From Haemaphysalis longicornis (taxonomy: Eukaryota; Arthropoda; Arachnida; Ixodida; Ixodidae), in the NCBI GenBank assembly GCA_013339765.2, contig CM023450.1, positions 187,692,688-187,756,687 of the forward strand: a DNA stretch of 64,000 bases. The letters run 5' to 3'. Below, piece by piece: positions 36,923-47,398 of the stretch (position 1 is its first letter; each line of letters starts with the position of its first letter). The notes under the pieces are model-generated. The model ran no database searches, was not told where the DNA came from, and was given only the letters and a program-made list of their open reading frames with translations. A program made the translations under genes and the position numbers.

Positions 36923-37661
36923 AGAACGGGGAGCAAGTGGGCTGGTTGGTGCATGTTTAAAAATGTAAGAAACAGCGCAAAGGACAGGACGTAGATTAGA
37001 CGACAAACACGCGGCGCTGACTAACAACCAGGTTTTATTGCTTGCAGGCGGCTTATATACACATCTACACAGCAATGGAAAGGGAAAAAAAGGAAATACA
37101 GATAGCAAGGGAGGAGGAAACTACACAAGTTATTGTCACATGGTCATCGATAAGTAAGGCCCAGTTATACATTTGAAAGATACGCGATTTCATTTTCATA
37201 CAGAAGCACGGAAGGTTTGCTACACATTTATCGCCCCCTCTGACTAATGCAAAAGGCTTCAAAAATTTCACGTGTAAGTCGCCAGTGTAAGTGCCAACCA
37301 ATGTTTGATGAGTGTCGTATTATTCGAAGATATGCAAATAAACGTACACGTGAAATTTTTGAAGCCTTTTGCATTAGTCAGAGGGGGCGATAAATGTGTA
37401 AGCAAACCCTTCCGTGCTTCTGTATGAAAATGAAATCGCGTATCTTTCAAATGTATAACTGGGCCTTACTTATCGATGACCATGCGACAATAACTTGTGT
37501 AGTTTCCTCCTCCCTTGCTATCTGTATTTCCTTTTTTCCCTTTCCATTGCTGTGTAGATGTGTATATAAGCCGCCTGCAAGCAATAAAACCTGGTTGTTA
37601 GTCAGCGCCGCGTGTTTGTCGTCTAATCTACGTCCTGTCGTTTGCGCTGTTTCTTACATTT
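36923..37661. mobile_element. 739-bp foldback element with 13-bp TSD
   Basis: Two arms of about 317 bp (36,960-37,277 and 37,345-37,661) are almost exact reverse complements, separated by a 67-bp spacer. The insert is flanked by CTACATTTCCCTT on both sides (36,910-36,922 and 37,662-37,674), and copy B of the long repeat lacks it. The right arm reads TATATAAGCCGCCTGC, AATAAAACCTGGTTG, GTCAGCGCCGCGTG and ends TTGCGCTGTTTCTTACATTT. This resembles 3' ends I associate with Penelope-like retroelements of ticks, which often form inverted LTR-like pairs; that assignment is from memory and uncertain. No ORF fits a reverse transcriptase. Confidence 0.75.
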
Positions 37662-37674
37662 CTACATTTCCCTT

Positions 37675-37791
37675 CCAATTATCGTGTAAGTGTCATTGCA
37701 TGTGAAAATGGAGAAGGTCCGACTACCATATTGCGGTGGAGGGCATTCAGAGTAACCTTAGAGTGCTCCGACATTCATTTATTAGTAACAG
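37675..37791. repeat. Long dispersed repeat, left segment, copy C (part 2)
   Basis: Resumes the match to 31,960-32,078 (AATTATCGTGTAA, CATATTGCGGT, GAGGGCATTCAG, TAACAGCCTGAATG) after the foldback insertion and leads into array C. Confidence 0.7.
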
Positions 37792-38022
37792 CCTGAATGT
37801 CCAACGAGACGAAAAGATCCACCTAGATGGGAGGTCAATCGAGAATGAATGTCCAACGAGACGAAAGATCTAACGAGACGAAAGCTCCAATAAAGTCTGA
37901 ATTGGAGCTCCAGGCCTGAAAGCCTGAAGCTCCAATAAAGCCTGAATGTCCAACGAGATGAAAGGTCAATGGACACGGAATATCCACTGTTGGACCTTTC
38001 GTCTCGTCGGACTTTTAGACGC
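37792..38022. repeat. 17-18-bp minisatellite, array C
   Basis: The same units as arrays A and B, with one inverted unit (GTTGGACCTTTCGTCTCGTC, 37,988-38,010) at its right end. The right flank is the internal part of an LTR element rather than the right segment found beside A and B. Confidence 0.8.
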
Positions 38023-38380
38023 TGAATCGGTCCGAAGCCGAAGCGCTGGTGTGGAGCGTCTGCTCCCTGGAGCCTCTCGCCAAGATGTCTCCTCAGCTTC
38101 CGAACTCCGGCTCGAATTTTCGATCGCCGCGCTGATGGCAGGCGCTGCCGTCGAGAATGCAGCCCTCCCCCGTTGTCGCGTTGTCTTCACTGCTTGAGCG
38201 TGGAGCTTCTTCTACCCGGGTTCTCTCACCATGATGTCATCCCGGATCCTGGCTTTGTATCACCGCTGAAGCCTGTAACTTCTGCTCCATGGGGCCTGTC
38301 ACCAGGAGTCGCCCCCGCCCTGGAGTAGCCTCCCCATCGTCCGCCGAAAGTCATGTCGACCGATCCTGGTCGCGGCACCA
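38023..38380 (-). mobile_element. 5' internal region of the 1.1-kb-LTR element
   Basis: On the minus strand the LTR end (TTTTAAC) is followed at once by TGGTGCCGCGACCAGGATCG (38,361-38,380), which is what the complement of a tRNA 3' end (T arm, acceptor, CCA) should look like: a primer-binding site. After about 170 bp a short Ser/Ala/Arg-rich frame opens (38,190 to 37,966) and runs into minisatellite C. This marks the LTR copy at 38,381 as a 5' LTR. Confidence 0.6.
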
Positions 38381-39550
38381 GTTAAAATCGAAGAGTGGAT
38401 CGGTCGCTCGAGGTTAATCATCGAAGACGATGATCGAAGAATTTGTGACTCGCTGGCTCGTTGGTAGACGGCACATAGCTGACGACGGTATACTCCAAGT
38501 AAACTCAAAATGTACAATATGTACACTTTATTTACAATACGCATTTACAACTTTCACGGCTCATGATCGCACACAAGAGGTCGGGCAAGGCCAGCATCGA
38601 GCGGGGCTCGCCGCTCCTCTCCTGTCTCTTTTTTCCTTTCTCTGTTCCTTCCTCAAAAAATCAAACTCCTCAGTTTTACCATTGAAACCCCGCCCACAAA
38701 CGGGACGTCTCACCTTGAGAGTGAGGATGGCTCATTCATTACCCCACACTAGGCCACTGATTGGCCACCGTGACAAACAAAGCTAGGTGAATTCAAAGTA
38801 GTCACGTGACCCACCTCTCTCACTCTCATACAGAAACCCAAGGGTATTCAGCGAAATACAAATATAACAGAAATGAAAACCAACCACTAAAAGCAGACCT
38901 AACGACAGGAAAAGCAGATCTAACCATGCACGCCTATGATTGTGCCCGCGCCGCCAAAATTCCTTTCCTTTGTAGACACGTGCCTAACAACCTAACGTGC
39001 CTAACGTTCCTTTCCTTTGTGCCTAACAAAGCCTTGTCGCCTATACCCATTGACGCATTCCAACCGCCGATTCGCGAGGCTCAGTCGTGTGACGAATGGT
39101 AACTTCGCACAGTAACTTTGAGCAGTGAACTGTCATAGACTGAACGTCTGGTGAACAAGGTTGTTGACCCCTTGACCAACCTTCAGCTCGCGTCCGGTTC
39201 GGATGTTCTCGGGGCAGTAATCGCGGTAGTTAAGATATCAACAGTCCCCCTCCGCCGGCTTCTCAGACGAACGTAAAGAAATCCTCCATTTGGAAAGCTG
39301 ACATCGCTTTCAGCTATTATGGAGTGGCCGACGCGTTTGCATGCGTCGTCTCCGGGCCCGCTCGTCTGGTGGACACAAAAGCTCGGCGAATAAAAAAAAG
39401 AGCCTTCGCGGTTTCTCTTTACGCGTCTCGCGCGTACCTCAGCTCGACCGGCGGGTAAACAAACACAATACAGGTAAACAAGCTAACCCCAGCGGAAGAT
39501 ATCTAGTTGCTGGGCGGTATCAATTATTAGGTGAGGGGCCCGAACTAAAC
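38381..39550 (-). mobile_element. 1.1-kb LTR, copy 2 (5' LTR)
   Basis: Matches 25,505-26,619 end to end, with scattered substitutions and small indels, including a local duplication of CCTTTCCTTTGT near 39,012. It has the same inverted ends (GTTAA; here CTAAAC at 39,550). The minus-strand orientation is fixed by the primer-binding site at 38,361-38,380. Confidence 0.65.
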
Positions 39551-41876
39551 CAGGGGTAATACATAGGGCGTACTACGTATTTAGAAAAGAATGCCGCAAG
39601 CTTTCCGGTTGTACACAGACGATCATACTGCGGGTTCGGAATGGGGAAGCCTATTTTAGTGTGTGTTAAATTTGTGTTGTTTTTATGTTAATATTTGTTT
39701 GTAGTATGTCTTGTTTATGGTGTTTGTTTATGTTACGTTTATGTCCAAGTTTATAAAGTTGATTTCTGAATGTCTCTCTCAACGGCTCATTCATGTCTGC
39801 TTGGTGTTGTTGATCCGTCCTCCTTGGAGTTGTTTCGTTTCTTACCCAATTGTATGAAGATGTGCTCCCTTATCGCGACCGCAATATTATTCTCACTGGT
39901 GGCCTTTAACTAGCCTACAATAAATTTGCAGTGACCTTTACATGAACACTATAAACCAACAGTGCCATTGTGAATACTCTAAGATACCGCTTTTCGGGAA
40001 CGTAATTTAAATGAACTATTCAGTTGGAGGAACATTTTAAAAATGCCCAACTGAACCTCCATTGAACCCAATGCGAATTCATTCAGTTTTAACAAAATTC
40101 AGCGCAGTAAGCGTTTCAGTTCTATCAACATAACCCTGGCACCATCTATGTCTCCCCGGATAAATTGATTCCTTCAGCAGTACACCTTAATTTTGTAGGA
40201 TATTTTTTGTTGGGAACCGCATTTAATTACTGCGTGACAAATAATGGGCTCATTTTAACTTCGAACTGGATTGGCTATCTAGATAATCTCTATCCAGCGA
40301 AAGAGATAGCCATGGCCACAGCTACAGCTTTTAGCTCCACAAGCCGCTAGAATCATGTGCATCAGATGAAAGCGCCTGGCTCTAGGCGAAAAACGGGATC
40401 TTTTGCATAGGCTGCAAGCAGGAGCGCACTCGGTATTTTCGCTAAAGTCGACGAGGCGATTGTCACATCGCTAAAGTATTTACAATCCAGGAGATTTCGT
40501 ATGTTTCCTTCAGCTTTCTTTAGGTTGTTTTCCTTTAGCTTGTGGCAACAAGCTGCAACATTCTTATTTCAGTTGAGGTGAACCTTCATTTTTAACAAAT
40601 GTTTTTCTGGGGTCCCCTTGAACTTGTTTGAAATATTATTTCACTATACTTTGCGCGTTAAACCCCAGACAATTAGCTCGTGACCCAACGCGGAAGAATA
40701 GTAATCGACTTGTTTTTCGCCAGCCAGGAAGTTTCGCATGGTGAGCGAAGTGTTGAAACTGGTATATCGAATCATGGGCTCCTGTATTCTTGTTGCAACT
40801 TGAGCAATGTGCAATTTGTAATTCGCTTTCTGTTTCTACTGTTCTTGCCTCGTCCATGCTCAGATGTTTCTAATATCTACTACGTAGATAATAAGTTTGG
40901 TTAAGCAGTCTTTGAAAACGTACCCTGTTTGTAAACAAGATTTGAAATGAAATATTGCCTTGCAAGTTATGTCCCCTCAATAACTCAAGAAAGAAGACGT
41001 TCAATCGGCAGAATCCTTGGATAAGTCGCGAAAGGTTGTCTGTATTAGTCTGAGTGTGCTTTCTTGGATTTTGAGAACTCTGGGTGTGGTGGCAGGGAAT
41101 GTTCTTCTGCTGAGCCTGCAGTGCTCTGTAAGTTCGTTAAAGGTTGTGGGTGGCATGGGTTCTGGTGTCTCCTCCGCGGCCTGGTGGACGAGATCTCGGA
41201 CCGTGACGAATTGTGGAAAGCAAATCATCCTCAGCATTGTAGACTTCCACCAGCCCTTCATCATCGACTCGAAAAAGCGGTGGCGGGATCTGCAAGTTGT
41301 CTCCGGAAGGAGCGACACACTCGTATCCATGTCTTAAATTATCCATAATGGCTTCTAAAGAATGTGGCGGCTGCAGTGACCTCTACCAAGCAGGGTGGTA
41401 TTTTATATGCTGCCGCACGCGAGGGGGCTCTACAGGTACTGAGCGCATCGAGACGAGGACATGAGGACGAACGAGCGAGGGGAGCACGCTGTCAAGTGTT
41501 TGTCTCGTTTCATTCAAGATTTGCCACGATTACGCCAAACGCTGGGAGTTTTTTTGCCAATCTCGCCATCCTTGTAAGTGGAAATGCGCTCGGGGAGTTT
41601 TGGGGACATGCCAATTACGGTCAGTAACAAGAGCTTTTGCGGGTACCAAGCGCCATGCGCACGACGACACTAGGACAAACAAGCAAGGCGGGATACGCTA
41701 TGACGTGTCTGTCTCGTTCCGAGCAAGCGTTGAGACGAATCTGCCTACGCCCTAAGTGGGTATTCTATGGGCAAGGGCTTTGCAACACGAGAATTACGAG
41801 TCATGTACCAACAACTTCGCTGCTAAAATGTGCCTGATACGCTGTCGTGTTAATAACAGTCCCACAAGAGAAAAAA
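39551..41876. other. No recognised feature; one unassigned minus ORF
   Basis: AT-rich to about 40,990. A minus-strand frame 41,001-41,330 (109 codons; contains RDLVHQAAEETPEPMPPTTF) overlaps open frames on the plus strand. I do not recognise it. Around 41,450 and 41,670 two related blocks (AGGACGAACGAGCGAGG and AGGACAAACAAGCAAGG, each followed by a TGTCTCGTT word) lie about 215 bp apart, a degenerate tandem duplication. Confidence 0.35.
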
Positions 41877-42235
41877 CACACTCACACACAAACACATCGC
41901 ACACGCGCGCGCTCACGCACGCACGCAAACACGCACTCGTGCACACCACATACACACACGAATGCACACACGCACGGCACGCGCGCACACACACACACAC
42001 ACGAGCGGACACACGTACGCACGCAGACTCGCGCACATGCACACACGCACCTCACTCACACTCGCGCACGCGCACACACGCACACGTACCAACGCACACA
42101 CCCACGCGCACGTGCACACAGCACACTCACGCACACAGACCACCCCATCCTCACACACACACTTACACACACACGCACGCACACACAGACACACACACAT
42201 ACGACACACACCACACGCGCGCACACACGCAAAGT
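41877..42235. repeat. Imperfect CA/CG-rich microsatellite
   Basis: About 360 bp of CACA and CGCA words with many single-base interruptions, so older than the array at 2,958-3,267. The His/Thr/Arg and Cys/Val frames on the two strands are artefacts. Confidence 0.9.
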
Positions 42236-42563
42236 CAATCGTTCATAAAGTATATGATGGAACCAAGAAACATTCTGTGTAGCTGTAGATTACTTAATGC
42301 ACTATAGATGGTGTGTACAAAAATACTGCACATTATTGGTGCCAATTGTAAAGCCTTTATAACGCCTTTGAATAAATCAGAGAAAGCACTCTCCTAGAAT
42401 CAAGGGAGCGAAAGGGAAAACTTAATCGGTGTGGATCATCGTATAGATGACATGCATTACATACCCACCGTAAAAAAATGACTAAATGGAATGATGGATA
42501 TGTCACCAATCTAGCGACTCCGCATAACGATAGTTACTTCCAGTGACGTTTTCCTGGGTTTCG
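42236..42563. other. No recognised feature
   Basis: Short AT-rich stretch between the microsatellite and the possible LTR. Nothing seen. Confidence 0.4.
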
Positions 42564-43041
42564 TGACAACCCGTGAGGGGACACTGGGCTCGTTGCAGGA
42601 CAGAAGGCTGTTTCGCTCTTTATTCTCAAACCACACACTGGCTTTCGCTGCAACACAGAGCAAAACGTGCACACCTCACTTGCAAAGCTTCCGTTCACCT
42701 GCCGGTTCTCCGTCCCACACGCTGTTCGACCTCAGTCGTCGACGTCCGGCTCTCAACTGCCCGCTGCCGGCGCCCCCAACCCGTCGCTTCTTCCCCACCC
42801 CACAAGAACAAACAAAACACCGCTCCATACAATAACAGCATGAGCGGTGGCAAGGCTGAGCGGAACATTTCCTTAGAATTTGGGTGCTTCGAACTTCCCC
42901 CCGCGTGCGAAGGCCAGCACGTGAAGCTTTGCCGTTGTTCGGTCCGGAAGCCCCTCCATTATTTCATTCCCCGTTTCCCGGGACCACTTCTACGCACGTC
43001 CCCCTTGTCGCCATGGTGTCCTGGCAGGCAAAACCTTGACA
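42564..43041 (-). mobile_element. Possible LTR (478 bp)
   Basis: The minus strand starts TGTCAAGG and ends GGGTTGTCA, with a pol II-like polyadenylation word in AATAAAGAGCGAAACAGCC near the end, as in many Gypsy or BEL LTRs. The GC-rich body is open on the plus strand (42,573-43,064), but that frame resembles no protein. There is no second copy in the window, no sure target duplication and no clear primer-binding site, so this is tentative. Confidence 0.3.
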
Positions 43042-43489
43042 CTTCCCACCAAAACATGGATTGAAACCTCCACAAGGACAAGCGATGTGGCAAGATCTAG
43101 TTCATTTGAGAAAAGTTCCAAAATCACGAAACGCAGTATAGGACTCCGGGATGTACGAAAGTACGAGGCAGCAATTCTCGTAGTCGTACGGCCATCCGCT
43201 ATAAAGAAAGTTAATAACGTCACCTGTACATCCGGACAGAAGGGAAGCGAACGAGGCACCGAATGAGAGGGACGCGAACTCACACACCATGCTCCTTGTG
43301 AAAACTACCACACTTCCGCCCGGAAATGATAAAGAACACCTCCTCATACTGCGCTTAAGAATACCACCCTACCCCGTGTCACAAGGGGTCACAGTGCCCG
43401 AAAAATAGCAAACTCTGTGGAGGATAAACAACACAAGTATCTATAAATTTATCTGGGCGATAAGTTCTCGGTGGTAACAGCAGACATTA
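43042..43489. other. No recognised feature
   Basis: Two short minus-strand frames (42,990-43,283 and 43,102-43,347) without motifs. It could be internal sequence of the possible LTR element. Confidence 0.35.
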
Positions 43490-43656
43490 GAGAGTTTTAG
43501 CTTACCGTTTTCGACGGTCCGCTCCGGTATCGGCGGCACGCTCAGCGCAACCGGAGCCAATGCCGTTCGCGGCCGAGCGCGCCACGCATGCGCAATGGCA
43601 CTCACGCTCGCTATCGGAGCGGAGCGGACCGTGAAAGACGGTCAGCTAAGACTCTC
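43490..43656. mobile_element. 167-bp MITE with TA duplication
   Basis: The left end reads GAGAGTTTTAGCTTACCG and the reverse complement of the right end GAGAGTCTTAGCTGACCG; the match continues inward through GGTCCGCTCCG. TA flanks both sides (43,488-43,489 and 43,657-43,658). The GC-rich centre has no ORF. Form and TA duplication suggest a Tc1/mariner-type MITE. Confidence 0.65.
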
Positions 43657-45949
43657 TATTACCTTCAACTGCGCTAAATTCGTGTGGAACCATCCACCCT
43701 CTTCCAGGCAACCTAGCCATGTTCAAGACGCGCTCAAGGGAGAACTACTCAGCCATTATATATTCACTTCTATCGAGACAAGGGAGGCAGCTTTGACCAG
43801 CTCGTTATCCCAAGGTCAGCGTAGGCTGATTGACAGGACAAGTGGAGGAACCGCTGCATCTGGCCAAATGCCAAACATGAGGTCACGGGTTTTGCACCTT
43901 TCTTCTCTAAATGCCTGTAAACCTCCTCCTCTAAACCTGTATACTTTCTTGGCACCAGCCTGCCAATTTCGCAGCGGGAAGCTGCATCTATGTGGCATGT
44001 TCTTTGTCGTGCAGAAGAGGCTCGTCAACTTGCTCGACTACGACCCTTGCCACCTCAGGTGAAGACCAAGACCAGACATGATAAACGTCACACGTCAGCT
44101 TCGTACCTTGCCGAGGAATTCGGCTGTGGACGCCCCTACGCTAACGCGGTCTGGGTTGGAAATGTTTATGAGCATCAGGTTATTCTTTCATCGCAGTGCG
44201 GCGGTTCAACGACCTAACTATAATATCGATCGAGTAATCAGGAATATATCCAGCCCGATCGGACGCAAGTGGTTCACGCAGCCCGCTTTAAGCCTCACTA
44301 CGGAAGACCATTTTAATACGCGCGCTGGGCTCTTTCTCACCCCAGAAAGATGGGGCAGCAATAGAAGACCTCTGAAATGTGACCTTTTAAGCTAGCGGGA
44401 CACTTACCTATGATGACAATGTTGCAGTAAAAAAGGTACATAATTGGCCAAGCGCACCAAGGGGATGGCGGAAAGGGAGAGATGGTTTTTGAGGCCCAAT
44501 CCCTGCCCCTCATCCATGTATATAACCGCATGTTATATTCAAGGCTCCATCGACATATGTTCACAAAAACCGTTTACTGACTCCGTAGGTGAGAAGTATC
44601 TCACCAAATAAATGCAGGAATACGATAACAGCTCATACTGAAGAACAATAAGTTAACCTAGTGGCAGCCCGGCATTGAAAGCCCGCTACTTCCTCTCACT
44701 ACATTAGGCCCCACGCCCTTGAGTGTGGCCTAAGTAGCGCGTGCTGATTTAGATACTGATGCGGATCACTGATGTATCACTGATCACTGACTGATCATTG
44801 TACGTAGTCGAGCAAGCTACTAAACACAGCTCGTCATTCCGATTTCCAGGTCCGAATGCCACACGTGAATGGTAATGACCTCGTTATCATTGTTGCCCAG
44901 TTCTGATAAATGAGAAAGAGGTACTGAGAAGATGACAGAATAAAGGCAGATACCACGATAACAATGAGGAATATCTCTGGCCGAAATTTATCAACGGCCA
45001 TTGCCGGTAAAATATTTCTCGGCCGGTGGAATGCGCATACAAATTCGCACCTAGGTTAGAGGTTGTTTCGGTTGCAGAACAGCTTTCTCGCCACTGCTAA
45101 TAATCACCTCACCTAGAGCGAGCCGGCAACGGGAGCTTGTGGTGCTGTTGGCTGGATAAGGAGCATCAGAGTTTGACCTGCGTGCGCGTGACTGTAAGAC
45201 ATCGTGCCGAAGAATTGAGGATCGGGTGGTTATGCGCAAATAAGGCTTTGACGCTCGAACGCTGTAGACCATGTTTTGAATGATACTGAGTTGATAGCTA
45301 AAAAGCGGGCGACACCTGCACGGCGCGCATACAAAATCATTTACTCACCGAGTGATGTTGAATCGTGTTGTGCACAGGAGGGCGTTTGTGACAAAATTCC
45401 GCACGGTGTCTTTGGGACATACGCGGGACTGCAGCGTAAAAGCGATGGCGACTGCCTTGCGGCCTGGCGTCTTCGGCAAGGCTTCCACCACGTCGCGCTT
45501 GATATGTTCACTCTGGAAGCAAAAAATAAAAATAAAAAGACCCTTGCCCGCTGGCATCAAGACCTTGGTTTCGCTCTTCGCCGGGTCTTCTTGTACAGCA
45601 TGCGTAACGATTTTTTAAGGTTCCCTTCCGCCAAAGCAAGATTCACAAAAGGATAGCCACGGAAATTGTTTATTGATGGTGACGTGAAACCGAGCTATAG
45701 ACGAAGACGAGAAGCAGCACAGTACACAGGCGTGTGACATTTGCTCGTTTCACGTATTCGTCTATAGCGCAGATTTCTGTCCCCGTGAGTTGCAGAACGG
45801 TGACACCGTTTGAAGCGGCGACTCGGGTTCAAGTATAAAGCGTCGACTATCCGCTTGGTAATGTGCACAACTCTGTGATCAAAGAGCCGATTTGCTCACG
45901 ATGGCAGCCTCTACGCCCATGTACGATTCATTGATTATTACGTAAGTTG
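43657..45949. other. No recognised feature; unassigned ORFs
   Basis: The longest frames are 43,595-44,062 (plus, 155 codons; it starts inside the MITE, so is not a real gene as drawn) and 45,276-45,656 (plus, 126 codons), both open on the opposite strand too. A short inverted pair (GCTATAGACGAA and TTCGTCTATAGC) lies at about 45,694-45,770. Confidence 0.35.
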
Positions 45950-46152
45950 ATGGATTGTAGGGTTTAACGCGTTGGCGCTTCACAGGCGATGAGGCGCGCC
46001 GTTAGTGGAGGGCTCCCGATTAATTCTGACACCTGGGGATCTAAAAGGCGCGCCGAAATCTCGAACACACGGGCGTTTTCGCTTTTCGCCTCCATCAAAA
46101 AGCGGCCGCCGCGGCCGAGAATCGAACCCCCCTCTTTGTGGTCAGCAGCACA
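45950..46152 (-). mobile_element. tRNA-derived SINE with conserved core
   Basis: Minus strand: GGGGGTTCGATTCTCGGCCG is a B-box region; the A-box half is missing or decayed. Downstream come GGAGGCGAAAAGCG, a GTGTTCGAGAT block, then TAGATCCCCAGGTGTCAG and GGGAGCCCTCCACTAACGG. This ordered core is widespread in tick tRNA-SINEs as I remember them (Ruka-like), with near-identical wording. It ends at CGCGTTAAACCCTAC near 45,957. It is 5'-truncated. Confidence 0.7.
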
Positions 46153-47001
46153 GATTCAATAATTATTACGTAAAGTGGATTTGATTGGAGAGTATGAGTA
46201 ACCTGTGATGCTAAATCAATTAGATAAAATATATCCGGCCTTGTGGAAGGCATGGGAATACGTTTGGTGAAGGCTATGAGAATCTTTTTAAAAGACGGCA
46301 CCCATTCAACTTCAAAACAACTGACATTTCTAAAAAATTAAGAATTCGTTTTCGAATATTTCTTCCTGCAAATTTTACACGAAAAATCTCAGTCGAGGTG
46401 TTTGCGTACATGAGAATTATTGCGGGGACTTGTGGCAAACAAGCTTAGGTCAGTACGGATTAGAAAAGTGTTCTTAGGAGGGCAAACTTGCCGAAATGGG
46501 TCTACAATGTCTATGCCACGCTTGCTAATTAACACGCGAAAGCTGAAATTCCCGTTAGGAGAGCAGTTTTTCAAGTTTTATTCTAGATTCGGGGCTCACT
46601 GATGAATGATATGCTAAATACAAGGTCGTCGTCATTAGGTGGCTGTTTTAGACACATGATGTTCATGATAACGCATATGTAAATGTGCATTTAACTGTTC
46701 TTTTTTACAGCTGTTGTTACACTGCAGTATGGCGCTGAGTGTCTAAGGACTTTGAAAAATAATGTGCAAGCGACCAGTCTACTTTCTTTGCGATCCCGTC
46801 GTTGTAACTGTCTGCAGTGACGTAGGGGAGGATTTCCTCCATTTTATGTAGAACTAGTTTGGCCGAAAATTTAGTTTATATTGACCACGCGAAAATGCAT
46901 GGTGCTGCAATTCTTTGCACAATTTTTCGCAGTATGACTTCTTAAGCCTCTGACGCCATCTATTGTCGGGAAGGCGGAATGCGTCGCCGAGGATCCTTCA
47001 C
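46153..47001. other. No recognised feature
   Basis: AT-rich stretch with short frames on both strands over the same bases (46,389-46,602). Nothing assigned. Confidence 0.35.
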
Positions 47002-47398
47002 GGCCCGTTCACACTTGCGACGAAAGCCATAAAAAGCGACGAAAGCGACAGATTTCTGCCGCTGTTTTCGCCTGGCATCGCTTTCTTCGCGCGACGAGAC
47101 CGATTGGTTCGACCAATTTTTGTCGCCACCGTCGCTTTTGACGGAATAGGAGGAGGCGAGATTTCCGGACGTGATATCCTTCCAAAGGCACCCGGATAGT
47201 GTGTCTCCACGCACGGTGCGAGCGCGGAACCAAAACTCCCACGAAGTCTTGCTCTGTAGCGGAGAGACAATAACACGGAAAAGCAAAAATACGTCGTCGC
47301 CGTCACTCGTGTCCCTTGCAAGTGTGAACCCGAAGGTTGGCGGTCACTGCGGTCGCATCGCTCACTTTCGTCGCTTTCGTCACAAGTGTGAACGGGCC
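47002..47398. mobile_element. 397-bp MITE with GGCCCGTTCACACTTG ends
   Basis: The left end reads GGCCCGTTCACACTTGCGAC and the reverse complement of the right end GGCCCGTTCACACTTGTGAC; both continue GAAAGC. Inside each end GCGACGAAAG-type words recur. No ORF belongs to a transposase. The flanks (TCCTTCAC and TTTAAAAG) show no clear target duplication, so the superfamily (hAT or PIF would be candidates) is open. Confidence 0.7.

Noticed and set aside
37278..37344. Possible hammerhead ribozyme in the foldback spacer (TTGATGAG ... CGAAG)
   Set aside because: Penelope-like elements can carry hammerheads, but the CUGANGA core is altered, the GAAA box is GAAG, and no cleavage-site stem could be drawn.
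41847..42307. His/Thr/Arg and Cys/Val-rich ORFs of up to 183 codons
   Set aside because: Products of the imperfect CA-rich microsatellite on both strands.
42573..43064. 163-codon plus-strand ORF
   Set aside because: Lies over the possible minus-strand LTR, with composition-driven Arg/Pro/Ser content and no motif.
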